A stretch of 45,665 nucleotides of DNA from Gammaproteobacteria bacterium (GCA_020344335.1 CP070821.1:153386-199050); one strand, 5' to 3'; counted from the stretch's first letter, positions 33,462 to 44,324 are shown. Numbers and translations are program-made. The notes: generated by a model from the letters alone, not told the origin.

Positions 33462-33491
33462 ATTGTCTTACTTTTCCGTCCCGATTGTCAC
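33462..33491 (-). promoter_or_regulatory. Candidate sigma-70 promoter of pyrH
   Basis: On the minus strand GTGACA (33491-33486) and GACAAT (33467-33462) are 18 bases apart. The site begins one base after the T-tract of the tsf terminator, so the two transcripts are laid end to end. A fresh promoter here agrees with pyrH-frr having its own transcription start in other Gammaproteobacteria. Confidence 0.35.
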
Positions 33492-33492
33492 G

Positions 33493-33522
33493 AAAAAAAA
33501 CGGGGCCAGTGAATGGCCCCGT
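33493..33522 (-). terminator. Rho-independent terminator of rpsB-tsf
   Basis: On the minus strand a nine-base perfect stem, ACGGGGCCA / TGGCCCCGT (33522-33514 and 33508-33500), with a five-base loop is followed by an unbroken run of T residues (down to 33493). It lies about 78 bases after the tsf stop. This is the clearest terminator in the window. Confidence 0.92.
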
Positions 33523-33599
33523 AGTTACATAGTCAGCTGTCCGGTGTTCGAAACCCGTTTGCTGTTGGCAAGTCTGGCACAGCGCCCATTGCTCCGTGT

Positions 33600-34490
33600 T
33601 TAACCACCCTTCACCTGGGCCATGACTTCTTCGGCGAAATTTTCGGTTTTCTTCTCTATCCCCTCACCCAGTTCCATTCGCTCGAATCCGAGAACCTCGG
33701 CCCCTGCAGCATTCAATAACTTGCCAACCGTCTGATCGGGATCCTTGACAAATGACTGCCCCAGCAGGGTGATCTCGCCAAGGAACTTGCGGATGCGCCC
33801 CTCGATCATCTTCTCGATTATATGGTCAGGCTTGCCGCTTTCGCGCGCCTGGGCAGTAAAAATATCGCGCTCCTTCGCAACCATGGCCTCGGGAACCTGG
33901 TCTTCAGAAACACATACCGGCCGCGGATCATGCGCCGCAATATGCATGGCAAGGTCCTTGCCAAGTGCCGCGTCAGCGCCGGTCTGATCCACGAGTACGC
34001 CGATGCGGACCCCGTGCCGGTAGCTGGCAATCATCCCCTTGCCCTCCATCCGTACAAAACGACGTACTGCGATGTTCTCACCAATCTTGGCGATCAGTGC
34101 CTTGCGGGCATCCTCGATCGAAGTCGCATCACCGTCATTCAGCGGCATTGCCAGCAGGCTGCCTGTATCCGCCGGATTATCCGAGAGAACACGACGCGCA
34201 ATAGCCGCCGTAAAATTCTGGAAATCCTCTTTCTTGGCAACAAAATCGGTCTCGCAGTTGATCTCCACCATGGCCGCCGTCATGCCATCATCGCTGACCT
34301 CGATAGCGATCATCCCTTCAGCGGCTATTCTGCCAGCCTTCTTGTCCGCCTTGGCCATGCCGGCCTTGCGCAGCGCTTCTGCTGCTGCATCCATATCACC
34401 AGCGGCATCAACCAGCGCCTTTTTGCACTCCATCATGCCTGAGCCGGTACGTTCGCGCAGTTCCTTGACTTGCGCTGCTGTTATTGACAT
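33600..34490 (-). CDS. tsf: Elongation factor Ts
   Basis: EF-Ts is the nucleotide exchange factor of EF-Tu. From the ATG at 34490 the protein has 296 residues. It opens with the conserved [26 protein letters not shown] (UBA-like N-terminal domain) and has the [10 protein letters not shown] motif of the core domain ([15 protein letters not shown]), two EF-Tu-contact subdomains and the C-terminal module. The open frame extends 45 codons upstream into the spacer, but the conserved start and length fix the ATG. It follows rpsB by 55 bases, the universal rpsB-tsf operon. Confidence 0.98.
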   Translation of the reverse strand: MSITAAQVKELRERTGSGMMECKKALVDAAGDMDAAAEALRKAGMAKADKKAGRIAAEGMIAIEVSDDGMTAAMVEINCETDFVAKKEDFQNFTAAIARRVLSDNPADTGSLLAMPLNDGDATSIEDARKALIAKIGENIAVRRFVRMEGKGMIASYRHGVRIGVLVDQTGADAALGKDLAMHIAAHDPRPVCVSEDQVPEAMVAKERDIFTAQARESGKPDHIIEKMIEGRIRKFLGEITLLGQSFVKDPDQTVGKLLNAAGAEVLGFERMELGEGIEKKTENFAEEVMAQVKGG

Positions 34491-34545
34491 AGCGTATAAC
34501 CCCTTCTGGAAAGCGTTAACCGGGAACCGGGATCCCCTTGTGTAA

Positions 34546-35460
34546 TCAGGCCTTGTCCTCTTTGCCAGCCGTTTCCGCAGAAGCCGGCTTGTCGGTATCA
34601 ACCTCCTCAGCTGCCTCAGTTTCATCCTCTGCCGTCTTTTTCGGCGCAGCCTTCTTCTTGACCGTCACTTTCTTGGCTGTTTTCTTGCGAGCAGTCTTCT
34701 TTTTCGCCTTCTTCTGTGCGGCACCCTTTTCGTCGAACTCGACAAACTCGTCCTCCTCACCGGTGGCTATATGGGCAACGCTCAGCCGGCCGGTTTCCAC
34801 GGCATCAGCGACAGCTTCAACATAAAGCTTGATGGCGCGAATGGCGTCATCGTTACCCGGGATGATGTAGTCAATCCCTTCAATGGAATTGTTGGTATCC
34901 ACAATGCCAATGACGGGAATCCCCAGGGTGACGGCCTCGCTGACAGCGATCTTTTCATAGCCCACATCAACAATGAACATGGCATCCGGTATACCGTTCA
35001 TGTTCTTGATGCCGCCGAGACTGCGATCCAGTTTTTCCTTTTCACGCCGCAGCATCAGAGCTTCTTTCTTGCTTAGCCGATCGATGGAACCATCTTCTTC
35101 CATGGATTCAAGGCTTTTGAGCCGATTGATGGACTGGTGAACGGTCTTGTAGTTGGTCAGCATGCCACCGAGCCAGCGATGATTGACATAGGGCATGCCA
35201 CAGCGCTCAGCCTGTTCACGGATGGCAGCCTGTGCCGAGCGCTTGGTGCCGACAAACAGGATGCTGCCCCCATTGGCAACCGCGCTGCTGATGTAGTTCA
35301 TTGCATCGTTGAAAAGCGGCAGGGTCTTTTCGAGGTTCACGATGTGGATTTTGCCGCGTTCGCCGAAGATGAACGGGGCCATTTTTGGATTCCAGTAGCG
35401 TGTCTGGTGTCCGAAATGCACGCCAGCCTCAAGCATCTGGCGCATGGTGACATTAGCCAT
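34546..35460 (-). CDS. rpsB: 30S ribosomal protein S2 with long charged C-terminal tail
   Basis: S2 is a late-assembling small-subunit protein bound on the solvent side near S1. The ATG at 35460 has GGAG eight bases upstream and gives 304 residues. The core (about 1-233) is canonical: [49 protein letters not shown] and the C-terminal core helix. After it comes a tail of about 70 residues, first rich in Lys/Ala/Thr ([23 protein letters not shown]), then acidic ([12 protein letters not shown]). E. coli S2 has 241 residues, so the tail is an addition, resembling histone H1-like repeats. The frame is uninterrupted and has a single stop, so it is part of the protein. Confidence 0.96.
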   Translation of the reverse strand: MANVTMRQMLEAGVHFGHQTRYWNPKMAPFIFGERGKIHIVNLEKTLPLFNDAMNYISSAVANGGSILFVGTKRSAQAAIREQAERCGMPYVNHRWLGGMLTNYKTVHQSINRLKSLESMEEDGSIDRLSKKEALMLRREKEKLDRSLGGIKNMNGIPDAMFIVDVGYEKIAVSEAVTLGIPVIGIVDTNNSIEGIDYIIPGNDDAIRAIKLYVEAVADAVETGRLSVAHIATGEEDEFVEFDEKGAAQKKAKKKTARKKTAKKVTVKKKAAPKKTAEDETEAAEEVDTDKPASAETAGKEDKA

Positions 35461-35619
35461 CGGGTATTCTCCAGTGTCAGGGTTAGGCCTCCATGTACCC
35501 CATGACAGCAACCCGGTTGCCGGTTTAGCCGACCGCCAGGCACCCTGCTGCATGTGCCGGTACATGTGTGTAGTAATTTAAACTATGAAAAAACAGCCAC
35601 AAGGGCTGCTTAACAAGCC
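35461..35619 (-). promoter_or_regulatory. rpsB 5' leader (probable S2 autoregulatory region)
   Basis: The predicted start site (about 35617-35619) leaves a leader of about 157 bases, near the length reported for E. coli rpsB. It contains a hairpin at 35536-35560 (GGCAC / GTGCC core) and another at 35508-35520 (GCAAC / GTTGC), and the SD at 35469-35472. In E. coli S2 represses its own operon through a structured leader conserved among Gammaproteobacteria; the same control is inferred here, not shown. Confidence 0.5.
35587..35608 (-). terminator. Early terminator-like hairpin in the rpsB leader
   Basis: On the minus strand CAGCC (35608-35604) and GGCTG (35598-35594) pair over a five-base loop, followed directly by seven T residues. 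It lies about 10-30 bases after the predicted rpsB start site. A competing pairing, GGCT (35619-35616) with AGCC (35607-35604), could block it. The stem is short, so it might also simply stop antisense read-through from map. Confidence 0.4.
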
Positions 35620-35623
35620 GCTC

Positions 35624-35652
35624 TTTATACCATACACTCCCAGACTCGGCAA
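35624..35652 (-). promoter_or_regulatory. sigma-70 promoter of rpsB-tsf
   Basis: On the minus strand TTGCCG (35652-35647) and TATAAA (35629-35624) are exactly 17 bases apart, with TGG before the -10 as an extended element. The position predicts a leader of about 157 bases for rpsB. This is the best promoter match seen in the window. Confidence 0.65.
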
Positions 35653-35704
35653 TATGCAGGCGAGCCCTGATCCCCTGTCCCGACTAGATAAATCAGGAAG
35701 TTAC

Positions 35705-36472
35705 ATGGCAGTCACCATAAAAACCGCTGCGGAAATCGAGAAAATGCGAACCGCCGGCCGTCTGGCCGCCGAAGTGCTGCGTATGATACGCCCGCATGTC
35801 AAGCCGGGCATCAAGACCGAGGAGCTTGACCGGATCTGTCACGACTATATCGTTAATGAACAGCAGGCTATCCCCGCCCCGCTCAACTATCGCGGATTTC
35901 CGAAATCGATCTGCACTTCAATTAACCACGTAGTATGCCATGGCATACCTTCTGGAAAGATCCTCAAGAAAGGCGACAGTCTGAACATCGACATCACCGT
36001 CATCAAGGACGGGTTCCATGGAGACACCAGTAAGATGTTTTTTGCCGGCAAGCCGACTGTTGCTGCTGAACGTCTTGCCCGCATCAGCCATGAATGCATG
36101 AGAATCGGCATTGAACTGATCAAGCCCGGTGTACGGCTCGGTGATATCGGCCATGCAATACAGAAACATGCAGAAGCCAGCAACTGCTCGATCGTGCGTG
36201 AATACTGCGGCCATGGTATCGGGCGCGCTTTTCATGAAGATCCCCAGGTGCTGCATTACGGAAAACCGGACACCGGACTGGTGCTGGAGCCGGGCATGAC
36301 CTTTACTGTCGAACCGATGGTGAATGCCGGCAAACGTCATACGAGGTTACTGCCGGACAACTGGACTGTTGTCACCAAGGATCACAGCCTCTCAGCCCAG
36401 TGGGAACATACCATCCTGGTAACCGAGGATGGCCACGAAGTCCTCACCTGCCTGCCTGGTGAGCAAATATAG
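35705..36472 (+). CDS. map: Methionine aminopeptidase, type I
   Basis: Map removes the initiator methionine from nascent proteins. From the ATG at 35705 (SD AGGAAG four bases upstream) it has 255 residues. Family landmarks are IKTAAEIEKMRTAGRLAAEV, the substrate His in YRGFPKSICTSINHVVCHG, the metal ligands in DSLNIDITVIKDGFHGDTSKMF, EYCGHGIGRAFHEDP and MTFTVEPMVN, and the last ligand in WTVVTKDHSLSAQWEHTILV. The frame is open 40 codons further upstream, but that part lies over the rpsB promoter. Divergent map and rpsB is the arrangement in E. coli too. Confidence 0.98.
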   Translation: MAVTIKTAAEIEKMRTAGRLAAEVLRMIRPHVKPGIKTEELDRICHDYIVNEQQAIPAPLNYRGFPKSICTSINHVVCHGIPSGKILKKGDSLNIDITVIKDGFHGDTSKMFFAGKPTVAAERLARISHECMRIGIELIKPGVRLGDIGHAIQKHAEASNCSIVREYCGHGIGRAFHEDPQVLHYGKPDTGLVLEPGMTFTVEPMVNAGKRHTRLLPDNWTVVTKDHSLSAQWEHTILVTEDGHEVLTCLPGEQI

Positions 36473-36696
36473 TCCGGCTTTCTCACCGAACGGCATGGGG
36501 AGATGATCTTCGCTTGAAAAGATCAGGTTCGTACTACAACATTAAAAATACAGTGCTCAATCCCAGAATAACTGTTTCGCTACTCTCCGTGGCCGGCACG
36601 CAGGACCTGCGAAGTGCAGGAATATACAAGTTCCGCGGGAGGAAGGTTGCCGGGAGCGACCGGCATCAGGGATCCCTCGGAATTCCGGGCTAGACC
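36473..36696 (+). other. map-glnD spacer
   Basis: This 224-base gap holds a small dyad at 36505-36524 (GATCTT / AAGATC) without a U-tract, a second (CCTGC / GCAGG, about 36605-36620), and a striking purine run GGGAGGAAGG at 36637-36646 that resembles a strong SD but is 50 bases before the glnD start. A weak promoter-like pair, TTGAAA (36514) and TACAAC (36535), is spaced only 15 bases. No gene is supported here. Confidence 0.4.
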
Positions 36697-39387
36697 GTGC
36701 AGGCAACGGCTGAACCTTTCGAGTCCTGGTTCGACACCGACTCACTTGATTTGCAGCTGAAAAATGCTGCCGATCCGATGCCCCTGTTCCGGAGCTTTCT
36801 GGAGCAGGGACAAACTATCCTGAAGGAAAAATTCAGCTGCAGTACCAGCGCACCATTGCTGGTCCGCGCACGCTCCTGGCTGGTTGACCAGTTACTGGTC
36901 CGGGCCTGGGTTATTTTTATGAAAGAACATGCCGGTGACGCTGCATTTGTAGCCGTCGGTGGCTATGGCCGCAGCGAGTTGATGCCTGGCTCGGATATCG
37001 ATCTGCTAGTACTGCTGCCTGACATCGCCGATGAGCGGCTTAAACCTGGCCTCGAATCGCTGCTTACCTTTCTCTGGGACATCGGCCTCGAGGTCGGGCA
37101 CAGCGTCAGGACTATCGAGGACTGCATTGAACAGTCACTGGCGGATATCACCGTCGCCACCAACCTGATGGAGGCAAGACTGCTCACGGGAGATACCGGC
37201 CTGTTTGCAAGGATGCGCAGCAGCGTGGCACCCGATGCCATTTGGAACAGCCGGGATTTCTTCGAGGCCAAGCACCGTGAGCAGATAGCAAGGCACCTTA
37301 AATACAATGAGAGCGCCTACACCCTGGAACCCAATATCAAGGAAGGACCGGGCGGCCTGCGTGATATCCAGATGATCGCCTGGGTCACCAACCGCCATTT
37401 CGGCACGGACTCGCTCGATGAACTCGTGAGCCACGGTTTTCTAACACGCGAGGAATACCATACCCTGGTAGGAGGCAGGAATTTCCTCTGGGAAGTCCGT
37501 TTCGCGCTGCATTCCCTGACTGGCCGCGGCGAGGACCGGCTGCTGTTTGACTATCAGAGGACGATTGCCGAACAGTTCGGGTTCCTGGATTCGGCAGACC
37601 AGCTGGGTGTCGAGGCCTTCATGAAACAATATTACCGGACCATCATGGAGCTGAGTCGTCTGAACGAGATGCTCCTGCAGTTGTTCCAGGAGGAAATCCT
37701 GTTGCCGGGGGGGGGAGGTGAAATCGTCCCGCTGAATAACCGTTTCCAGGTCCGCGGCGGCTTCATCGAAATGACCGACCAATGGATATTCCGGAACTAC
37801 CCGTTCGCCCTGCTGGAAATCTTCCTGCTGCTCGAACAGAACCCGGAGCTGAAAGGTGTCAGGGCGGATACCATCCGTGCAATCCGCGAACACCGGCACC
37901 TGATCGATGACACCTTCCGGAAGGACCTGCGCGCGCGCAGCCTGTTCATGGAGATTATCCGCCAACCCCGAGGCGTCACCCATGAACTGCGGCGCATGAA
38001 TCGCTACGGCATTCTCGCTGCCTACCTGCCGGTATTCGGGAAAATCACCGGACTGATGCAATACGACCTGTTTCATGCCTACACTGTAGACGAGCACATC
38101 CTGTTCGTGGTTCGCAACCTGCGTCGCCTGACCTTGCCGGAATTCAGTGATGAATTGCCCCTCTGCAGCGAGGTCATGGCGACTATTCCCAAGCCGGAAC
38201 TGCTCTACCTGGCCGGCCTGTTCCACGACATTGCGAAAGGACGTGGTGGTGATCATTCAGAACTCGGCGCCATTGACGCGCGTGATTTCTGCGAACGTCA
38301 TGACCTGAGTAAATACGATACCAACCTGGTTGTATGGCTTGTCAGGCAGCACCTGCTGATGTCCTCCACGGCACAGCGCCAGGACATCAGCGACCCGGTC
38401 GTGGTTAACCGCTTTGCCAGGACGGTCGAGGACCCGGTTCGACTGGATTATCTGTACCTGTTGACTGTCGCCGATATCCGGGGTACCAGCAGTGAGCTCT
38501 GGAACACCTGGAAAGACGCGCTGCTCAGACAGCTCTATTCCAACACGCGTAATGCCTTCCGGCGCGGCCTGGAAGACCCGCTGGAACGGGCCGAAAAAAT
38601 CAGGCAGGTACAGGAGGAAGCCCGGCAACGGCTTGCAGACCTAACGCCACCAGCCGAACAACCCGACCGGTTATGGAAAACCCTGGATGATGAATACTTT
38701 CTGCGGCATACCGCCGAACAGGTCGCGCGCCATGCGCAACTGCTGGATGGAAGACCCGGCACCGCAGACTGCATTGTGGATGCGCGTGCCGTGTCCGAAC
38801 ACGGTAGCACAGAGGTTTTTATCTATACCCGTGCAGAAGACAACCTGTTCACACTGATAACAGCCGTTCTCGAGCAACTTGGCCTTGATATCGTTGACGC
38901 CGGCATCATCACCACCGCGGATGGTCATGTCCTGAATACTTTCCATGTACTTGAAACCTCCGGTGAGCCGGTGGATAACGCATTGCGCGTCGAGGAAATT
39001 CGCACTGCTCTGCTCGGGCAGCTTACCCGCAAAGACAAGGACGAATGGCACGTATCGCGTCGCATGCCCCGCCAGTACCGTCACTTCCCCATCAAGACAC
39101 GCATCGAATTCAAGCAGGATCCGGATGACCAGCGCACGGTCATGGAACTGATAACAGTTGACCATCCCGGCCTGTTATCACAGGTGGGCAAGGCATTTAC
39201 CGAGTGTGGGGTCCGGCTGCTGAATGCACGCATTGCCACATTGGGTTCACGTGTCGAGGATATCTTCCAGGTCACCGACCAGAATGACCGACCGCTGGAA
39301 GACGCCGGTCAGATCGCATGCCTGGAGGAAGCGCTGCAGAAGTATCTTGGCAGTGAACCGGGCACACCCGCATCATTTGTCATATAG
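36697..39387 (+). CDS. glnD: Bifunctional uridylyltransferase / uridylyl-removing enzyme GlnD
   Basis: GlnD senses glutamine and adds or removes UMP on the PII proteins, controlling nitrogen metabolism. The 896-residue protein has the nucleotidyltransferase motif GGYGRSELMPGSDIDLL (88-104), the conserved NIKEGPGGLRDIQMI, an HD hydrolase domain with GLFHDIAKGRGGDHSELG (His510-Asp511), and two C-terminal ACT domains (about 705-780 and 813-890) for glutamine sensing. Length agrees with Pseudomonas and E. coli (about 890-900). The start is a GTG; an in-frame TAG lies only six bases upstream, so nothing longer is possible, and there is no SD at usual spacing. Confidence 0.96.
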   Translation: MQATAEPFESWFDTDSLDLQLKNAADPMPLFRSFLEQGQTILKEKFSCSTSAPLLVRARSWLVDQLLVRAWVIFMKEHAGDAAFVAVGGYGRSELMPGSDIDLLVLLPDIADERLKPGLESLLTFLWDIGLEVGHSVRTIEDCIEQSLADITVATNLMEARLLTGDTGLFARMRSSVAPDAIWNSRDFFEAKHREQIARHLKYNESAYTLEPNIKEGPGGLRDIQMIAWVTNRHFGTDSLDELVSHGFLTREEYHTLVGGRNFLWEVRFALHSLTGRGEDRLLFDYQRTIAEQFGFLDSADQLGVEAFMKQYYRTIMELSRLNEMLLQLFQEEILLPGGGGEIVPLNNRFQVRGGFIEMTDQWIFRNYPFALLEIFLLLEQNPELKGVRADTIRAIREHRHLIDDTFRKDLRARSLFMEIIRQPRGVTHELRRMNRYGILAAYLPVFGKITGLMQYDLFHAYTVDEHILFVVRNLRRLTLPEFSDELPLCSEVMATIPKPELLYLAGLFHDIAKGRGGDHSELGAIDARDFCERHDLSKYDTNLVVWLVRQHLLMSSTAQRQDISDPVVVNRFARTVEDPVRLDYLYLLTVADIRGTSSELWNTWKDALLRQLYSNTRNAFRRGLEDPLERAEKIRQVQEEARQRLADLTPPAEQPDRLWKTLDDEYFLRHTAEQVARHAQLLDGRPGTADCIVDARAVSEHGSTEVFIYTRAEDNLFTLITAVLEQLGLDIVDAGIITTADGHVLNTFHVLETSGEPVDNALRVEEIRTALLGQLTRKDKDEWHVSRRMPRQYRHFPIKTRIEFKQDPDDQRTVMELITVDHPGLLSQVGKAFTECGVRLLNARIATLGSRVEDIFQVTDQNDRPLEDAGQIACLEEALQKYLGSEPGTPASFVI

Positions 39388-39403
39388 AGCCACAGTGCCA
39401 GCA

Positions 39404-39784
39404 CTAGTCGGCAACCACCTCTATCAGTTCGACAGCATTCCCGTCAAAGTCACGACAAAACAGTGCACGCCGCCCTGACCGGCTCAGTGTATAGTCTATC
39501 CCCCGCTCCTCCAGCCGTTTCCTGAAAGCATCCAGTTCATCAACGTGTAATGCAAAATGCCGGTCCCGTCCTCCATGCGAGGCAAGGATCGCGCTGTCTG
39601 CCGGATCGGCCAGTTCCATCAGGTGGATCTGCTGCGCGCCGATCTGCAGCCAGGCGCCGGGGTACCCCAGATCCGGCCGACTGTCATCAAGCGGTATCCC
39701 GAGTATTCCATGATAGAAGTCCAGCGCCCGCACGGTATCGGCGACCAGCAGGCTCACGTGATGTACAGACAATACACGGCTCAT
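39404..39784 (-). CDS. VOC-superfamily (glyoxalase-like) protein
   Basis: This 126-residue protein is a single vicinal-oxygen-chelate domain: VLSVHHVSLLVADTVRALDF with a candidate metal His at the start, YHGILGIPLD, QIHLMELAD, a second candidate His in RHFALHVDELDAF, and the end segment FCRDFDGNAVELIEV with a candidate Glu. The His/His/Glu pattern suggests a metal enzyme (dioxygenase, lyase or resistance type), but the substrate cannot be told. It overlaps the upstream EamA gene by four bases (ATGA), so the pair is an operon. It converges with glnD 16 bases away. Confidence 0.85.
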   Translation of the reverse strand: MSRVLSVHHVSLLVADTVRALDFYHGILGIPLDDSRPDLGYPGAWLQIGAQQIHLMELADPADSAILASHGGRDRHFALHVDELDAFRKRLEERGIDYTLSRSGRRALFCRDFDGNAVELIEVVAD

Positions 39785-40668
39785 GTTGCCTCATCCGCAT
39801 GGATACGTGCTGCGATTACTGCCGCCATGATGATCATGCTGCCACCAACCCATTCCCTCAGCAGAACAACCTCATCGGTCAGCCACATGGATGACAGTGC
39901 TCCGATGACCAGCTCAAACAACAGGATAGTAGCTGAACGGTGAATCGGCATGCGGCTCACTCCGTATTGCACAGTTACTGTCATGACCAGAAACCCGAAC
40001 AGACCCAGCAGCACCGCATACAGCATGATTCCGGCGCTGACAGACGGGGTGCCAGTACCGGCAACGACGATCCAGACTACTGCGACCAACACCACACCGG
40101 TCCAGCTGCTGACAGACTTGAGCCAGACACCGACATCCTGCATCTTGCGCACGTACACATTACTCAAGGCAAAGGCAAACCCTGAAGATACAGCGAGCCA
40201 GTCTGCTCCTTCACGTGGCCAGGGCAGCCCGATGCGCTCATCCCAAAGCATCACCATGGCGCCGCAAACTGCAACACAGAATACCAGTAACGATTTACCA
40301 TCGAGGCGTTCTCCCAGTAGCATCCAGCCAAGGCACACCGCCCAGAAAGGCGACAGGTAGAACAGCAGCAGCACGCGGACAACCGTGCCATCCAGCACGG
40401 CCATGATAAAGGCCACGTTGCACCAGCCGGCGGCCATACTCATAAACAGCAGATAGCGGAAATTTCCCCGCAATGACTGACGATCGCGAATAAATATCCA
40501 GCTGCATACCAGTAATGCCGAACCGTAACTGATCAGTGCACTCCACAAACCGGCAAGGCCCTGGTGTTCAAGCAGACGCAGCGGGTACCAGACGATCCCC
40601 CAGAGCGTCGCGGTAAAAAGCAGGCTGAAAACCGGCAGCAGCCGCCAGGATTGGTTGGCCGTATTCAC
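39781..40668 (-). CDS. EamA-family (DMT) transporter
   Basis: This 295-residue membrane protein has ten predicted transmembrane helices in two five-helix halves, the EamA layout. Landmarks are LFTATLWGIVWYPLRLLE in helix 1, YLSPFWAVCLGWMLLGERL closing the first half, and LLFELVIGALSSMWLTDE in the second half. Members export metabolites, amino acids or drugs; the substrate here is unknown. It is co-transcribed with the VOC gene and diverges from dapC across 89 bases (40669-40757), an AT-rich region likely to hold both promoters. Confidence 0.9.
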   Translation of the reverse strand: MNTANQSWRLLPVFSLLFTATLWGIVWYPLRLLEHQGLAGLWSALISYGSALLVCSWIFIRDRQSLRGNFRYLLFMSMAAGWCNVAFIMAVLDGTVVRVLLLFYLSPFWAVCLGWMLLGERLDGKSLLVFCVAVCGAMVMLWDERIGLPWPREGADWLAVSSGFAFALSNVYVRKMQDVGVWLKSVSSWTGVVLVAVVWIVVAGTGTPSVSAGIMLYAVLLGLFGFLVMTVTVQYGVSRMPIHRSATILLFELVIGALSSMWLTDEVVLLREWVGGSMIIMAAVIAARIHADEAT

Positions 40669-40757
40669 GGGTTACCGTATACTCCCGAGTCCTGAAAATA
40701 CCTTTAATTCTCTACTGTTAACTATCCACATATCATACGGCTATTACCCAACCACGC

Positions 40758-41954
40758 ATGAATCCGGACCTGAAACGCCTGGAGCCTTACCCTTTCGAGC
40801 GCCTCGCGAAGCTGAATGCGGGCATTGTACCGCCTGCGGGGCTCTCCCCCATCTTGCTGTCCATTGGTGAGCCAAAACACCCTACACCGGGCTTTATCAC
40901 GGAAGAAGTGATCACCCACCTGCACGGCCTGTCGAGCTACCCGGTCACCCGCGGCCGGCCGGCATTGCGGAAGGCCATCGCTGCCTGGCTGGCACGGCGC
41001 TTCGGGCTCGGAGAAGGAAGCATCGACCCGGAGCAACATGTATTACCGGTCAACGGTACCCGGGAGGCCCTGTTTGCCTTTGCACAATGCGTAATCGACC
41101 GGACTGCGAATCCGGTCGTCCTCATGCCAAACCCGTTCTACCAGATATATGAAGGCGCGGCGCTGCTCGCCGGCGCGGAACCGGTGTTCCTGAATACCAC
41201 GGTAGACACCGGCTATCTGCCGGACTTTGACAACATCCCTGATGCTGTCTGGTCGCGCTGCCAGCTGGTTTATATCTGCACACCGGGCAACCCGACCGGC
41301 GCGGTAATGGACACAAGCGCCTTGCAACGCCTGATCACGCTGGCGGACCGGCATGATTTCATCATCGCCTCGGACGAATGTTACTCGGAGATCTATCTCG
41401 ACGAGGCTGCCCCGCCGGCGGGACTGCTGCAGGCAGCCACTGCCATGGGTCGCGATGACTACCGGCGCTGTCTGGTCTTCCACAGCCTGTCCAAGCGCTC
41501 GAATGCCCCCGGCCTGCGTTCCGGCTTTGTAGCCGGAGATAGCCGGCTGATCGGTGAATTCCTGCTTTACCGAACCTACCACGGCTGTGCCATGCCGCCG
41601 GCCACCCAGGCCGCAAGCATCCGCGCCTGGGAAGACGAGGCACACGTGATTGAAAATCGCGCCTTGTACAGGAAAAAATTCCGGGCAGTCATCGAAATCC
41701 TGGATCCGGTGCTCGAGATGACGCAACCGCCGGCCGGCTTCTACCTCTGGCCGGTCACGCCCCGGGATGATTGTGAATTTGCCCGCGACTTACTGGCACT
41801 GCAAAATGTTGCCGTACTGCCGGGAAGTTACCTGTCACGTACAGCCGGTGGTATCAACCCGGGACAAAACCATGTACGCATGGCACTGGTTGCACCCTAC
41901 GAGGACTGTATCGAGGCCGCCGGGCGTATTAAATCGTATCTTGCCAGCCGCTAA
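40758..41954 (+). CDS. dapC: Succinyldiaminopimelate transaminase
   Basis: DapC is a PLP aminotransferase (class I/II) that makes N-succinyl-LL-diaminopimelate in the lysine and peptidoglycan precursor pathway. The 398-residue protein starts with [19 protein letters not shown], typical of this branch, and has [64 protein letters not shown] and the PLP-lysine motif [15 protein letters not shown] (Lys246). The family could also be argD-like by fold, but the sequence and its place just before dapD and dapE support DapC. dapD follows after 50 bases. Confidence 0.95.
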   Translation: MNPDLKRLEPYPFERLAKLNAGIVPPAGLSPILLSIGEPKHPTPGFITEEVITHLHGLSSYPVTRGRPALRKAIAAWLARRFGLGEGSIDPEQHVLPVNGTREALFAFAQCVIDRTANPVVLMPNPFYQIYEGAALLAGAEPVFLNTTVDTGYLPDFDNIPDAVWSRCQLVYICTPGNPTGAVMDTSALQRLITLADRHDFIIASDECYSEIYLDEAAPPAGLLQAATAMGRDDYRRCLVFHSLSKRSNAPGLRSGFVAGDSRLIGEFLLYRTYHGCAMPPATQAASIRAWEDEAHVIENRALYRKKFRAVIEILDPVLEMTQPPAGFYLWPVTPRDDCEFARDLLALQNVAVLPGSYLSRTAGGINPGQNHVRMALVAPYEDCIEAAGRIKSYLASR

Positions 41955-42004
41955 GTTATTATCCAGCATTGATGACACCAGCAAGGGTCAGGGAGCAGAG
42001 TTTC

Positions 42005-42826
42005 ATGAGTGACATACAAGCGACGATTGAGGAAGCCTTCGAAAGACGTGCCGACATCACTCCCCGCAGCGTGGAAACACATGTCAAGGAGGCCACGCTG
42101 GAAGCGATTGACATGCTGGACCGCGGTGTCGCCAGGGTCGCAGAGAAACAGGACGGGCAGTGGGTTGTAAATGACTGGCTGAAGAAGGCCGTGCTGCTCT
42201 CGTTCCGTATCGAAGACAATAATTTCATCAAGGGCGGTTTCACCAACTATTATGACAAGGTGGCGTCCAAATATGCGGACATGAATTCCCGCGAATTCCG
42301 GGAAGGCGGTGTCCGTGTCGTCCCGCCGGCAACCGCACGCCGGGGCTCCTATATTGCCCCCGGCGCCGTGCTGATGCCTTCCTATGTAAACATCGGCGCC
42401 TATGTTGACAGTGGCACCATGGTGGACACCTGGGCCACGGTTGGTTCCTGCGCCCAGATCGGCAAGAATGTCCATCTTTCAGGTGGAGTCGGCATCGGCG
42501 GCGTACTCGAGCCGATACAGGCAGGGCCGACTATCATCGAGGACAACTGCTTCATCGGTGCACGTTCCGAGGTGGTGGAAGGTGTGATTGTCGAGGAAGG
42601 CTCGGTAATCTCCATGGGCGTGTACATCGGCCAGAGCACCCGCATCTATGACCGCACCACTGACGAAATACTCTACGGCCGCATACCCGCAGGCTCGGTC
42701 GTGGTCTCCGGCAACCTGCCGTCAAAGGATGGCAAATACAGCCTGTACTGTGCGGTCATCGTCAAGCGTGTCGATGAGCAGACCCGCTCCAAGGTGGGAA
42801 TCAACGAGTTGCTGCGAGCTGTCTGA
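42005..42826 (+). CDS. dapD: Tetrahydrodipicolinate N-succinyltransferase
   Basis: DapD succinylates tetrahydrodipicolinate, the step before DapC. The ATG at 42005 (GGGAG about nine bases upstream) gives 273 residues; an ATG at 41969 is in frame but lacks family support. The N-terminal helical part ([13 protein letters not shown]) is followed by a left-handed beta-helix of hexapeptide repeats ([54 protein letters not shown]) and the C-terminal strand ending in NELLRAV. Length matches the E. coli enzyme (274). Confidence 0.98.
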   Translation: MSDIQATIEEAFERRADITPRSVETHVKEATLEAIDMLDRGVARVAEKQDGQWVVNDWLKKAVLLSFRIEDNNFIKGGFTNYYDKVASKYADMNSREFREGGVRVVPPATARRGSYIAPGAVLMPSYVNIGAYVDSGTMVDTWATVGSCAQIGKNVHLSGGVGIGGVLEPIQAGPTIIEDNCFIGARSEVVEGVIVEEGSVISMGVYIGQSTRIYDRTTDEILYGRIPAGSVVVSGNLPSKDGKYSLYCAVIVKRVDEQTRSKVGINELLRAV

Positions 42827-42843
42827 ACGACAGCGGGTAACCC

Positions 42844-44324
<1,481 letters not shown>

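Noticed and set aside
33541..33560. T-loop-like GGTGTTCGAAACCCG suggesting a tRNA
   Set aside because: No acceptor, D-arm or anticodon arm can be built around it on either strand.
36505..36524. Hairpin after map as a terminator
   Set aside because: Six-base AT-containing stem with no T-tract after it on the plus strand.
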